Shown: positions 26,173 through 36,566, counted from the stretch's first letter. The stretch: DNA of 64,000 nt from UBA4802 sp964509195 (GCA_964509195.1 CAZDWJ010000010.1:1-64000), one strand, 5' to 3'. Translations and numbers: made by a program. Notes: generated by a model from the sequence alone, not told the origin.

Positions 26173-27360
26173 TTATATCTTTCTTACAAAATCTTGCATC
26201 CGGTCCATTGCTTCTTTAAGCTGTTCCATTGAGGTTGCATAGGCGCAGCGTATATGGTTGTCGTACAAGCTTCCAAAGGCAGTGCCGGGTACAACGGCCA
26301 CTTTATAACTTTTTAAAAGTCGTAGTGCAAAATCACGTGAAGATAATCCCGTCTTTGATATATCAGGGAAAGCGTAAAAAGCTCCTTTGGGTGGAAGGCA
26401 GGGTAACCCCATTTCATTCAAACGTGCAGTAATAAAATTTCTGCGTTTAAGGTATTGTGCACGCATGGAAGCAACATCACGCTGACCCCGCTGGATTGCT
26501 TCTAAGGCAGCATACTGCGCTATTGAAGGAGCACACAGTGCAGTGTACTGGTGAATCTTATTCATGGCGCTAATAATTGGTTCAGGGCCACACGCGTAAC
26601 CAAGCCTCCAGCCTGTCATTGCATATGCTTTGGAAAAACCGTTTAAATATATTGTCCGCTCGGCCATTCCGGGTATTGATATTATTGAAAAGTGCTCTCC
26701 ATCGTAGGTTATCGCGTCATAGATTTCATCAGAAATTACGATCAGGTTGTTGGCAATGGCAATAGCAGCTATCGCCTCCAATGTTTCTTTATTTATAGAT
26801 GCTCCTGTAGGGTTTGAGGGGTAATTCAGCATGATGGCTTTTGTTTTGGTGGTGATAGCTTTTTTTACTGCATCAATATCAATTGCAAATCCATTTTCAA
26901 AATGTGTGGCGATAGCAACCGCTTTTCCATACGCTAATTTAATGGTTGCAGAATATGAAACATAACAGGGCTCAAAGTAGATTACCTCATCGCCGGGATT
27001 TATGATGCTGCGCAGAGCAATATCAAGCCCTTCACTGACACCCATAGTTATAAGGACCTGTGTCTCAGGGTCATACTCCACATTATGGTTTTTGCGTATA
27101 ATCTGCGCAATTGCCTGTCTTAGCTCCAGTAATCCTTTATTGGATGTATAATGGGTATTGCCGTCTTTTATGGCATAAATGCCAGCATCTGAAATTCGCC
27201 AGGGTGTGACAAAATCAGGCTCGCCCACACCTAAAGATATACAATCGGGGGTATTGTATACAATATCAAAGAATTCACGTATGCCAGAAGGCGGCAGCGT
27301 CTTTACATTATCTGAAATGTGGTCTTCTACATTGTGGGATTTTACCAGATGCAATTTCAT
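26173..27360 (-). CDS. PLP-dependent aminotransferase, class I/II
   Basis: A 395-residue fold-type I aminotransferase. Landmarks are ISLGVGEPDFVTP, the substrate/PLP region NPSNPTGA, SDEIYDAITYDG, the Schiff-base Lys in NGFSKAYAMTGWRLGY (near residue 236), and C-terminal IRCAYATSMEQLKEA with the carboxylate-binding Arg. The pattern fits the aspartate/aromatic aminotransferase Igamma group. ATG 27360 has only a weak AGGT ribosome site. It is monocistronic. The substrate (aspartate, aromatic or branched) cannot be fixed from sequence. Confidence 0.92.
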   Translation of the reverse strand: MKLHLVKSHNVEDHISDNVKTLPPSGIREFFDIVYNTPDCISLGVGEPDFVTPWRISDAGIYAIKDGNTHYTSNKGLLELRQAIAQIIRKNHNVEYDPETQVLITMGVSEGLDIALRSIINPGDEVIYFEPCYVSYSATIKLAYGKAVAIATHFENGFAIDIDAVKKAITTKTKAIMLNYPSNPTGASINKETLEAIAAIAIANNLIVISDEIYDAITYDGEHFSIISIPGMAERTIYLNGFSKAYAMTGWRLGYACGPEPIISAMNKIHQYTALCAPSIAQYAALEAIQRGQRDVASMRAQYLKRRNFITARLNEMGLPCLPPKGAFYAFPDISKTGLSSRDFALRLLKSYKVAVVPGTAFGSLYDNHIRCAYATSMEQLKEAMDRMQDFVRKI

Positions 27361-27437
27361 AGTTGTCTACCTAATAAATAAAGATAACAATTAATATGAT
27401 ATACAATATTGTATATATTTTGCAAGAAAAAATTCTA

Positions 27438-27656
27438 TTATTTTTCATTAATTTGCCTTTCCTCCCTTTGTGCATTTTTAGTTGGGATGGGTGATGTTTT
27501 ATATAATAAGACATAGATAATCATTGATGCCAGTAGTATCAATACTATCGACAAAATTCTAAATTTTCGTAACATCAGGCCTGCAACTGCAATCAGTAAA
27601 CCTGCGATTAGTATTGCTTCGGTTGTGTGCTGTAAAATATATGATACAATATCCAT
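27438..27656 (-). CDS. Small two-helix membrane protein
   Basis: A 72-residue protein from ATG 27656, chosen because GGTGGGG lies just before it; an earlier ATG at 27671 overlaps the glpX stop. There are two hydrophobic helices (about residues 12-28 and 34-52) and a charged tail KNAQREERQINEK. It is directly downstream of glpX and probably co-transcribed. I do not recognise a family. Confidence 0.6.
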   Translation of the reverse strand: MDIVSYILQHTTEAILIAGLLIAVAGLMLRKFRILSIVLILLASMIIYVLLYKTSPIPTKNAQREERQINEK

Positions 27657-27670
27657 TATAATCCCCACCA

Positions 27671-28621
27671 TTAATATACTGGTTTATAGTCAAAACGGTG
27701 TATGGCGGTAATATAACGAATAGTGTGTGTTTTAAAACGCATTACTATTGAATGCGTTTTTGCACCACCAGCCATAAAACGCACACCTGGCAAAAGCTCC
27801 CCATCAGAAATGCCAGTTGCAGAGAACATAATATTTTCACCTTTTGCAAGGTCAGACAGCGTGTAAATCTTATCAAGATCAGTAATACCCATTGCTTTGA
27901 CAAGCTGTTTGTCATTTTCATCGCGATATACAAACCGTGCCTGCATATCGCCATCTAAACATTTTAGTGCAGCAGCAGAAAGTATCCCCTCACGCGCTCC
28001 ACCAACACCCATAAGCATATCAATGGGTGTCTCATCTAGTGCGGTGGCGATAGCTCCTGAGATATCGCCATCTTTTATTAATTTTATCCTTGCTCCCAGT
28101 GCCCGTATGCGATCCACAAGTTCGCGATGACGTTCACGGTCTAAGATACATACTGTGATATCTTCAATATATTTTCCCTTTGCACGAGCTACGCGCTTAA
28201 TGTTAACCTCAGGGGATTGTGTGATATCAATTACACCGCGGCCCTCCCTGCCTACAGCTATTTTTTCCATATAGATGGGAGGTGCATTGAGCATAGACCC
28301 GTGTTCAGCAATGGCAATAGCGGAAATGGTGTTATACCCGCCCTGTGCTAATGTTGCATGCCCGTCAATAGGGGTCAGAGCAATATCAACTTGTGGTTGT
28401 TCGGCATATCCCATGATGTTTCCCTGTGCCAGGGGTGATCCTGGGTTATTCACTCCCATTACAATATGCCCTTTAAAGGATACAGTGGAAAAAACCTTGT
28501 ACATAGCCTCAATAGCACTTTTTGAGGCAATAGCTTCATCACCCCTGCCATAGTAGCGGGCAGCCCATAACGCAGCAGCTTCAGTAACGCGAACAACCTC
28601 TAGCGCTAAATTGCGATCCAT
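27671..28621 (-). CDS. glpX: Class II fructose-1,6-bisphosphatase
   Basis: A 316-residue GlpX that hydrolyses fructose 1,6-bisphosphate in gluconeogenesis. ATG 28621 has TGGAG upstream and starts the family N-terminus DRNLALEVVRVTEAAALWA; the frame extends 10 codons more but without a ribosome site. Landmarks are YGRGDEAIASKSAIEAMY, ALTPIDGHATLAQGG, MLMGVGGAREGILSAAALKC and the C-terminal ATGISDGELLPGVRF. It is fused by a close junction to a small membrane protein gene. No class I Fbp is seen. Confidence 0.95.
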   Translation of the reverse strand: MDRNLALEVVRVTEAAALWAARYYGRGDEAIASKSAIEAMYKVFSTVSFKGHIVMGVNNPGSPLAQGNIMGYAEQPQVDIALTPIDGHATLAQGGYNTISAIAIAEHGSMLNAPPIYMEKIAVGREGRGVIDITQSPEVNIKRVARAKGKYIEDITVCILDRERHRELVDRIRALGARIKLIKDGDISGAIATALDETPIDMLMGVGGAREGILSAAALKCLDGDMQARFVYRDENDKQLVKAMGITDLDKIYTLSDLAKGENIMFSATGISDGELLPGVRFMAGGAKTHSIVMRFKTHTIRYITAIHRFDYKPVY

Positions 28622-28814
28622 ACAATACTCCACTAACTGATAAAAATACAATTCATATCAGTATGAAGATAGTCAAAAATTGTCAAATTAATATTTATTA
28701 AAACCTGATATTACTTGAAAATTATTTTATGAATAATGAAGTGTACGCTTCACTGCAATCGGCACAAAGGTGTGCTCTTTGTCTTTGCTCATACATTTGC
28801 ATTTAGAAATAACA

Positions 28815-29984
28815 TTAAAATAGCTTTAGCAATGATGTTATCGTTGCTTTTTTTTGTTTTATGTAAGTTACTGAGTAGGGAGATGAGTGTATGGCTGATT
28901 TTTGAGTTAAAGCTGCATACTGTGATTCCAGTGTGGTTAGATAGCGCTTTGCCTGTGGATCCAGTACCAAAACTTTTGAAAGAGGAATTATAAAGAGCCG
29001 ATTATATACAGTAGATGCTATGGAAAACTGATCCGGAGAAATAATTGCTTCATCGCTTTCAAATGTTGTTGGCAATAGTTTATTGTGAGAGTTGTCGTAT
29101 ACAGTGATGAAAGCATTATTAAGGCAAATAGCAGTATTTCCAACAACATGTAGGGATGGATTGAATGAACCGGATAGAAGTTGCTGAGTTTTACCTGAAT
29201 GAAGGGAATATATATTAACTGTGTAATTTCCGGGAAATCCTCCGGTATAGAATGCTTTGGTATCGGCAATAAAAATCTCAGCAGGGGTTATGGCAGTAAA
29301 AATTTTTTTAAAGGATTGGCTAGTACTCATGTACACATCGTAGTTGCCGGATGAGCCACTGATAAAAAGCCTGTGGCCGATGTGTTCGTAGAGCACAGAG
29401 TTTTCATCCCACTGCGGAGCATTCTCACTGCAAAGGATTTCTTTTTCCCGGTAACTGTCGCCCATAACCTCAATGATGCATTTGTTCTTTTTGTAAAAGA
29501 ATGCATTTCCAGTGTACGAATATGAGTAATCAATTCCAGCTGATGCAGTGTTAAAGATTTTAAATTTTTTCTTTGCTATATCATACAACAATAGTACTGG
29601 TTGCGGTATTTTATCAGTGGTGAAATATTTTATAGCTATGTATACACCATTCCCTGAAATTCGGGCAGATATAACAGTGCCCTTGAACTGATAGAGAATA
29701 ATTTTTTTGCGTGTTATAAAATTAGCAATAATAATGGTATTGGTACTGCCAGCTTCTTTTATATAAATAACATCTTTTCCGTTGAGCCATCCACTGAATG
29801 CTATGCCTGAGTCAATAAATTGCGCCCCAACACTTTGATAGTAATCAAGACGGGTAAAAAATAATTTCTGATATTCTGCTGAAGATGTAGCTAGATATAC
29901 CGAATCAAGCGGTATGCCACGGGCATACAGTGGCATACTCAAATAAAACGACAACAGGATACTGCACACACATCGCATTGGCAA
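28815..29984 (-). CDS. Exported beta-propeller-like protein of unknown function
   Basis: A 389-residue protein with a signal peptide ending LYARG (about residue 23). The mature part is nearly all beta: repeated blade-like units such as VISARISGNGVYIAIKYF, QWDENSVLYEHIGHRLFIS and AEIFIADTKAFYTGGFPG, resembling TolB/WD-type propellers without a clear family signature. It starts 14 bp after the stop of the LysM lipoprotein gene, so the two are one operon. An envelope role, such as binding a protein or glycan, is inferred from location only. I do not recognise a named family. Confidence 0.65.
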   Translation of the reverse strand: MPMRCVCSILLSFYLSMPLYARGIPLDSVYLATSSAEYQKLFFTRLDYYQSVGAQFIDSGIAFSGWLNGKDVIYIKEAGSTNTIIIANFITRKKIILYQFKGTVISARISGNGVYIAIKYFTTDKIPQPVLLLYDIAKKKFKIFNTASAGIDYSYSYTGNAFFYKKNKCIIEVMGDSYREKEILCSENAPQWDENSVLYEHIGHRLFISGSSGNYDVYMSTSQSFKKIFTAITPAEIFIADTKAFYTGGFPGNYTVNIYSLHSGKTQQLLSGSFNPSLHVVGNTAICLNNAFITVYDNSHNKLLPTTFESDEAIISPDQFSIASTVYNRLFIIPLSKVLVLDPQAKRYLTTLESQYAALTQKSAIHSSPYSVTYIKQKKATITSLLKLF

Positions 29985-29998
29985 ATAAATAGGAGTTT

Positions 29999-31234
29999 TT
30001 AGTTAGATTTTGCTTTTTCGTCAGTGCTTCCTTCCTGTTTTTCCTTTTCCAGTGAAGGAATAATAAACCGCTGTCCCGGAAAAATTAAGTCAGGGTCTTT
30101 GATCTGATCCTTATTAGCAATATAGATTAATGGCCACAGCCTGGCATTGTTATATACTTTCAGAGCAATCCTCCACAGGCAATCGCGTGCTTTTGGATTG
30201 TACTGTACTATATATTCTTTATATTCCTTCTTTGGTTCTTCTTTTGTGATGCCTTCTTCTAATTCTTTCGTCCCCTCCTGCAGTGCAAGTGCTTCTTCTT
30301 TCTTTTCCATTGCTATGAGCATGGAGTTAAGCAGTGTTATTGCCTGTTGAGAAGAATCGTAGGATTCAATGTAGTTATGTTTGTTAAAAAGCTCTTCACT
30401 GCTCGCAATGAGCTTTTCAGATTCGGTTAGCATTTCAGCTAATTCCTGTGCTGATTCTCTCTCGCTTACCTGTGTATACAGGCTTTTAGCTGCTTCCAAT
30501 GATTCTGAGGCTTTACCTTTTTCTATGGCTGTCTTTGCCATTGACAATGATTCTTTTGCTCCCTGCATTGCCGCAACCGTAGCAACGATGTTTTGTTCTT
30601 CAAGCCTGTTTGCGGCTTCATTAAGTTTTTGCTCTGCTGTCTGCAGTTCGTTTTTAGCAAATTCGTCACCACGCTGGGTACGCAATGATTCTTTTTCATT
30701 TACCATTAAAGCAAGCTGTTCTTTAAGCTGTGGAACCATTGCTATGGATTTTGCCTTTGCCTCATTTGCAAAACTTATTGCTTCTTTGGATTTTTGTATA
30801 GATTGGCGATAGCTCTTATCAGTATTAAGCTGCGTTGCTTCATTAAGAGAGTTTACCGCCTGTGCATACTCTACGTTTGCAAATTCTTTTGCGTTAAGCA
30901 TCTCAGCCTGTTGTACGTTTTCCGTAGCTAATGATAGCATATCACTGGAGTATAGGGGCAGGGATTTTTCTATTGCTTTTTGCGACTCTGCCAGTGATTC
31001 GATAGACTTTTGTTTGGCATCTTTCAATTTTTCATCTTTAAGAAGTGAATGGGTATCATATAAATATTGTTTCGCTTTTCCAAGTTCTTCGGGAGCATAT
31101 TTATCGGCCTTTACTTCTTCGGCCTCTGTTATGCCGTAACGGGCTTTGGACATATCCCTGATTGGCAGGTCAGATGCACATCCAATGGAGAGGGCAGTTG
31201 AAATTGCAATTATATATAGAAATAATTTTTTCAT
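29999..31234 (-). CDS. LysM-domain lipoprotein with alpha-helical repeats
   Basis: A 411-residue lipoprotein with lipobox ALSIGCAS. Residues 40-330 are long helices with repeated Leu/Ala/Glu-rich units (APEELGKAKQYLYD, AKEFANVEYAQAVNSLNEA, ELQTAEQKLNEAANRLEE), resembling DUF4398-type helical repeats. The C-terminal 60 residues are a LysM domain (EYIVQYNPKARDCLWRIALK ... LIYIANKDQIKDPDLIFPGQRF), which binds peptidoglycan. Similar lipoproteins are found in spirochaetes. It is co-transcribed with the downstream propeller protein. It probably links outer or inner membrane to peptidoglycan. Confidence 0.85.
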   Translation of the reverse strand: MKKLFLYIIAISTALSIGCASDLPIRDMSKARYGITEAEEVKADKYAPEELGKAKQYLYDTHSLLKDEKLKDAKQKSIESLAESQKAIEKSLPLYSSDMLSLATENVQQAEMLNAKEFANVEYAQAVNSLNEATQLNTDKSYRQSIQKSKEAISFANEAKAKSIAMVPQLKEQLALMVNEKESLRTQRGDEFAKNELQTAEQKLNEAANRLEEQNIVATVAAMQGAKESLSMAKTAIEKGKASESLEAAKSLYTQVSERESAQELAEMLTESEKLIASSEELFNKHNYIESYDSSQQAITLLNSMLIAMEKKEEALALQEGTKELEEGITKEEPKKEYKEYIVQYNPKARDCLWRIALKVYNNARLWPLIYIANKDQIKDPDLIFPGQRFIIPSLEKEKQEGSTDEKAKSN

Positions 31235-31701
31235 GGCGACTGTCTCCTTAAAAATATGATTTAGTTGTTTTAATATTCAATATAGCTACGTAAAACTATG
31301 AATAGTGCATATAGTAAAAAATATCAAGATATATTTTATTATTTATGATAGTATAGAATGAGTTTTTTTGTTGACAAATAAAACTGACATGTCGGTAATA
31401 TAATTTATGTATTATACCAATAGCGTAGATTATTCAATAAAATCTTTGCTATTATTATCTAAAGCTAGTGAAAAAAATGTGTAAATGGTGAGAATTTCCT
31501 TCTTTGAATAATAAAATCAGTGGATGACGTTGTTGGTTTAACATTTTATAAAATGATTTATTTTATTAGTCATAAAAAAATACACAGATTGGACTTAAAT
31601 TGTTATATGGTCCGCTTTGCAAATAACTGTTGTGTAAACAAAAAAAATGCCTTAATTCATCTGCAGTGTAACAGTGGCACAAAGTTAATGTCTGGGAGAA
31701 C
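31235..31701. other. Divergent intergenic region, 467 bp
   Basis: Between the LysM operon (minus) and the chemoreceptor (plus). A TTGACA at 31371-31376 is followed by TATAAT at 31399-31404 with an overlong 22-base spacer; a weaker GGTAAT lies at a normal 17-base spacing. The 8-bp palindrome GACATGTC (31386-31393) sits in the spacer, a possible operator. Otherwise no gene or RNA is seen. Confidence 0.4.
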
Positions 31702-33918
31702 ATGATGAATATAATAAATAGTATAGCTAGTATCAGGGATAAATTTTTTGCACAAGGGTTATTTATTCCACTCTCTATTTTTATATTAACAATGTGTATA
31801 ATACCTTCACACATTCTGGCAGCAGTAATAGAAATAACTGAAACACCACCTAATAATGCAGTAGTTCCTCTTGAATACATTAAAGATAATTTACATCAGC
31901 TTAAATTTAATGATATTATCAAGATACAGAAATGGGAAGTAGTTGAAAAAGAAAATGTAAATTTTGGGTTTACCGATAGTTCATACTGGTTTAGGTTCAG
32001 TATTCATTCAAGATCTAGAACACCACAATCTGTACTATTGAGAATATCGTATCCTATGATAGATTATATTGAATTATATAAACCAGATGAAAATGGAAAT
32101 TATATAAAAGAGACAGCAGGAGACAGTTTCCCATTTTCCCACAGAAAAATAACAGATGTTGGATTTGTATTTTTCTTAGATGTATTCCCCGGTACCAACA
32201 TATATTATCTTAAAATGACAACAACAAGCTCGTTGAATTTTACTGCAAAAATATTTACAGTAAAAGGTTTTTTACACCATCTAAATGGGGAGCAACCACT
32301 TATATGGATATACTACGGCCTTATGATTATAATGGTAGTGTTTAATTTGTTTGTGTTTATATCAATCAGGGATATTTCGTACTTATTATATGTACTATTT
32401 ATTGCCTTTTGGATACTGTTACAGATGAGTTTAAACGGGTATGCATTCCAATACTTATGGCCAGATTATGTCTGGTGGGGAAATAACTCCTTACCTTTTT
32501 TTATGGCAATGACTATTGTAAGCTGTTCTGCATTTTTACTGCGTGCAACTGACAAACTATGGAATAGCAGGGTAATACGGGTAATAAATGGCATATTAAT
32601 TATTTTTCCAGGGTTGGCTATTGCATTTGCTAGTTTAGCAATCAAGTATGCATTGGCAATTAAAATTGCAACTGGTTTTACTATTTTTGCAGTGAGTATA
32701 TTATTCCCCTTGCAGGCCTATGCTTTTTTAAAGAAATCACGTATAGCTGGTTTTTTTTCAATAGGTTTTTTGGGTTTATCAGTGGGTGTGGTACTTTATT
32801 CATTAAAAACATTTGGCGTAATTCCTGCTACTTTTATAACTCAATGGAGTATTCAGATAGGTTCAGCGTTTGTTGTAGTATTTTTATCTTTTGCACTTGC
32901 GGACAGAATAAATGTCATGCGCAGGGATATTGAACTCCTCTATGAAGAAAAAAAAGTAAGTGAATCCCAGGCACTGGGGAAGGCATCACATCTAGAAGCA
33001 ATAGTAAATGCAGTCAATATTATATCAAATGACTTTGTTACTGTAAGCAATGACCTCCAATTAATAAGTAATACATTTTCCAATGTTTCATCAAAGCAGC
33101 TTTTGATTACTTCTCATATAAAGAGTACATTTTCTGACCTAAACACTTCGCTTGAGAATTTACATGCGGCCATACAGGCGCAAAAAGAAGAAGGGGAAAA
33201 ATCGCAGGAATACGTTGCTACAATGGAAAATGGGTATACAAAGCTCCAGATGGAAAATGAACGGTTTTTAGAAATCATAGAATCCATTGTTTCAACAGCT
33301 AAAAATGCAGAAAAAACTCTTTCCACAATGATTGACAATATGAATATCCTTCAGCAAGGCAGTAGTGAAATAGAGCAGTTTGTTGCTGTAATTGATGATA
33401 TTTCGGATAAAATTAATCTTCTATCGCTCAATGCCTCAATAGAAGCAGCACGAGCTGGTGAAGCTGGAAGAGGGTTTGCAGTTGTGGCAGATGAAATTGG
33501 TAAGTTAGCCTCAGCAACGGCTGAGCAATCACGAATGATAAGTCAGCGTGTGATAAGCATTGCAAAAGACATTAATAGCAGTGTGATGCTGTCACAGGAG
33601 TCAAATGTCGCATTATCACACATATTTTCATTAATTGCTACTGTTAAGGATGGCATAGCATCATTCAAGCAGGTTGTTACAAATCAGAGTAATGAGTTGG
33701 ATAAAGTCAAATTGCAGGTTTTACATATTGATGGATTATCGAGTAATATATTAGAACTATCGCATAAACTTAATGTGGTTATGGAAAAAACTCTTGATGC
33801 AGTAAACACTATCTCGGCACTGGCAGATGAAATAGCAACCACCAACAACAAAATAAAAGAATATTCCCAATCAATAAGTGAAAAATCTGAAAGGCTGTCC
33901 TTGCTTGTGAAAGGATAA
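31702..33918 (+). CDS. 7TMR-DISM methyl-accepting chemotaxis protein
   Basis: A 738-residue chemoreceptor. It has an N-terminal signal helix, a periplasmic 7TMR-DISM extracellular beta domain (about residues 45-190; SYWFRFSIHSRSRTPQSVLL), a seven-helix 7TMR-DISM membrane domain (190-405), then a coiled coil and an MCP signalling domain. Its hairpin tip reads DISDKINLLSLNASIEAARA, followed by GEAGRGFAVVADEIGKLASA. 7TMR-DISM sensors usually feed cyclases or kinases; coupling to an MCP module is less common. The start is ATG 31702 (or 31705), with GGGAGAAC before it. It probably senses a carbohydrate or small ligand and signals to CheA. Confidence 0.88.
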   Translation: MMNIINSIASIRDKFFAQGLFIPLSIFILTMCIIPSHILAAVIEITETPPNNAVVPLEYIKDNLHQLKFNDIIKIQKWEVVEKENVNFGFTDSSYWFRFSIHSRSRTPQSVLLRISYPMIDYIELYKPDENGNYIKETAGDSFPFSHRKITDVGFVFFLDVFPGTNIYYLKMTTTSSLNFTAKIFTVKGFLHHLNGEQPLIWIYYGLMIIMVVFNLFVFISIRDISYLLYVLFIAFWILLQMSLNGYAFQYLWPDYVWWGNNSLPFFMAMTIVSCSAFLLRATDKLWNSRVIRVINGILIIFPGLAIAFASLAIKYALAIKIATGFTIFAVSILFPLQAYAFLKKSRIAGFFSIGFLGLSVGVVLYSLKTFGVIPATFITQWSIQIGSAFVVVFLSFALADRINVMRRDIELLYEEKKVSESQALGKASHLEAIVNAVNIISNDFVTVSNDLQLISNTFSNVSSKQLLITSHIKSTFSDLNTSLENLHAAIQAQKEEGEKSQEYVATMENGYTKLQMENERFLEIIESIVSTAKNAEKTLSTMIDNMNILQQGSSEIEQFVAVIDDISDKINLLSLNASIEAARAGEAGRGFAVVADEIGKLASATAEQSRMISQRVISIAKDINSSVMLSQESNVALSHIFSLIATVKDGIASFKQVVTNQSNELDKVKLQVLHIDGLSSNILELSHKLNVVMEKTLDAVNTISALADEIATTNNKIKEYSQSISEKSERLSLLVKG

Positions 33919-33984
33919 GTAACCACCATGCTCATACTACATTTTTTAATGTGAAAAAAAATAATATTTTTTCATTAAATATTG

Positions 33985-34012
33985 TTGACATACCCTGTAC
34001 AACAGCTATTAT
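33985..34012 (+). promoter_or_regulatory. Sigma-70-type promoter for the HNH gene
   Basis: TTGACA at 33985-33990, 16-base spacer, TATTAT at 34007-34012. Start near 34019, about 60 bases before the HNH protein ATG. Confidence 0.6.
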
Positions 34013-34077
34013 TACGCAAATTTAAAATGCAGGGTTTTTATTACCTGTAACGCTTTTGTGCGTGCAGGTGGTACACC

Positions 34078-34644
34078 ATGATTGATTCTGAGGTATTGGT
34101 ACTAAATGCAGGGTTTGTTCCCATCCGCATAACAACGGTGAAAGAGGCAATATGCCTGTTGCTCTCGGATAAGGCTGTGCCCGTCGTTGAGGAAGATACT
34201 TTTATCCGCTCTCCATCAATAGCCATCAAAGTCCCTTCTGTCATAGCAATTCTCAATTACCATCACCTGCCACGGCGCAAGGTAGTGTTCTCAAAGCTTA
34301 ACGTCATATACCGCGATGATATGCAATGTCAGTACTGTGGCAAGCGCTTCCAGATGAAACACCTCACTGTTGACCACGTTATCCCACGAAGCAGGTGGGA
34401 AGCAGTAACTGGTAAATCATTGAAAGAAGGTTTTTCAAGCTGGCATAATCTGGTGTGTGCGTGTAAATGGTGCAATAACCAGAAAGGAAATAAATTGGTA
34501 CAGGAGATAGGCTGGAGCCTGCTTCGTGTGCCATTTGAGCCTGAATATATTCCCTATATTATTGTCACTGCTGAAAAAGCAAAAAAGAAGGGGTGGCTCC
34601 CCTTCTGTGGATTCAATGTCAAGATTGTTGAGATGATCCCTTAA
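34078..34644 (+). CDS. HNH endonuclease family protein
   Basis: A 188-residue protein with AGGTGG before ATG 34078. The N-terminal half (VLVLNAGFVPIRITTVKEAI) is the usual accessory fold of this widely conserved family. The HNH core contains QCQYCGKRFQMKHLTVDHVIPRSR, then WHNLVCACKWCNNQKGNK, with two CxxC zinc pairs and the catalytic DH motif. Such stand-alone HNH proteins are common chromosomal genes of unknown role, not restriction enzymes. Its 3' end overlaps the convergent aconitase gene by 4 bp. Confidence 0.9.
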   Translation: MIDSEVLVLNAGFVPIRITTVKEAICLLLSDKAVPVVEEDTFIRSPSIAIKVPSVIAILNYHHLPRRKVVFSKLNVIYRDDMQCQYCGKRFQMKHLTVDHVIPRSRWEAVTGKSLKEGFSSWHNLVCACKWCNNQKGNKLVQEIGWSLLRVPFEPEYIPYIIVTAEKAKKKGWLPFCGFNVKIVEMIP

Positions 34645-36566
34645 TGTGTTTTGGTGTAATTAAGTAGCCCACCAGCAATTAAAATTTTACGCTGCCGTTC
34701 TGTAGCAAAAAGCGTGCATTCTATGGTTTTATTGTTGATGCTAAGAGTTATAGTGTTACCGCTTTCAACCTGTTGAATGCAGTCATTCATCTGGATACTG
34801 TCGCCAACCTGTAGTGTATCGTAATCAGATTCATTGTTGAATACCAGTGGCAAAATGCCAAAGTTGATGAGATTTGCTGTATGGATGCGCTCAAACGATT
34901 TTGCTAGTACTATCTTTACACCTAAATACGCAGGACAAATCGCAGCGTGCTCGCGGCTTGAACCCTGCCCGTAGCTTGCGCCTCCCACTATCACCGTGGC
35001 AAGACCTTTCTCCTTGTTTTCCAGTGCGCGCTGAGCAAATGAGCTATCGACAAGTTCAAATACGTATTTTGCATATTCGGGTATATTAGAGCGATATTTC
35101 AAGCGTTGACCAGCAGGCATAATGTGATCAGTGGTTATTTTATCGCCAACCTTGATGCCCACAACTGCATTAATTATGTGTGGCAGAGGCATAGTTTTTG
35201 GTGGTTGGCCAATGTTTGGCCCACGGAAAATTGGCTCATCAGATTGAAACGGCGGAATAATCATCGAATCATCTATAATAAATGTTTTGGGTAATTTTAT
35301 AGTGGGATAATTTTTAGCAGGCATATCCAGTGGATTTACAAGTTTGCCTTCAATGGCCGATAGCGCAGCGGTTTCAGGGCTGACTAAATACACCTTAGCG
35401 TCTTTAGTGCCCGAACGCCCCTCAAAGTTGCGGTTGTTGGTTCTAAGCGACACGCCGCCTGAAATAGGCGCACCGCCATTACCAATGCAAAAGCCACAGG
35501 CTGACTCCATAATGCGCACGCCGCTTTCAATGATATCGGCTAATTATCCTTCCTTTGCCAGCATCTGCAACACCTGCTTTGAGCCTGGTGCTAAAATGCA
35601 GCTTACCTGTGGGTGAATTTTTTTGCCTTTTAATATCTTTGCAACGGTAACCAGGTCTTTATACGATGAATTGGTGCAGCTGCCAATGGCAACCTGATCT
35701 ACTTTCATACCTTTGATTGATTCAACAGTTACCACATTATCAGGGGAGTGAGGGCAGGCAATCATTGGATCTATTTTTGCAAGGTCAATTTCAATTATCC
35801 TGTCATAGACTGCATCGCTATCGGGCAAAATTTCTGTATAATCGTTTTCCCTGCCCTGTGCTTTTAAAAACTGCAGGGTAACTTCATCACCGGGAAAAAG
35901 CGATGTGGTAACGCCTAACTCAGCACCCATGTTAGTGATGGTTGCACGCTCAGGCACCGAAAGTGTTTTTATACCAGGGCCTGTGTATTCTATTACATAC
36001 CCTACATTACCTTTAGTGGTAAGTTTTTGCAGTATGGTAAGGATAATATCCTTTGCGCTCACCCACGGGCGCAGTTTACCTGTGATATAAATATTAATAA
36101 CTTTAGGGCAGGTTAAATAAAAAAGTCCGCCACCCATAGCAACTGCTACATCAAGCCCGCCAGCTCCAATGGCTATCATCCCCATACCACCTGCAGTAGG
36201 AGTGTGGCTGTCTGAGCCAAGAAGAGTTTTCCCCGGTTTTGCAAAGCGCTCTAAATGCACCTGATGGCAAATACCGTTACCGGCTTTAGAGTAGTAAATG
36301 CCGTATTTTGCATTCATTGTCTGCAAATACTTATGATCATCAGCATTCTCAAAGCCCATCTGCAGTGTGTTGTGGTCAACGTAGGACACCGAAAGTTCAG
36401 TCTTTACACGGTCAATGCCCATTGCTTCAAACTGTAAGTATGCCATTGTCCCTGTAGCATCCTGCGTCAGTGTCTGGTCAATGGTGATGCCAATCTCCTT
36501 GCCTGGTTCAAGTATTCCTTCTTTGAGGTGTGCTTTCAGAATTTTATAACAAACAGAATCTCCCAT
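34641..36566 (-). pseudogene. acnA: Aconitate hydratase (Aquifex-type), interrupted by in-frame TAA
   Basis: The complete frame encodes about 641 residues, the length of the short (Aquifex-type) aconitases, which isomerise citrate to isocitrate in the TCA cycle. All Fe-S cysteines are present: GSCTNSS, and CGFC in SACGFCIGNGGAP. At codon 341 the sequence reads MLAKEG then TAA (35546-35544), then LADIIESGVRIMESACG in the same frame; homologues have Tyr here, so TAT/TAC to TAA explains it. Downstream TDHIMPAG and YGQGSSREHAA are intact. So it is either a recent nonsense mutation or a sequencing error. It is the last gene of the spsF-spsG-acn operon. Confidence 0.9.

Noticed and set aside
17859..35546. 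Stop-codon reassignment or selenocysteine/pyrrolysine insertion
   Set aside because: The two interruptions are TGA and TAA and no SECIS-like or pyl element was seen. Nonsense mutation or sequence error is simpler.
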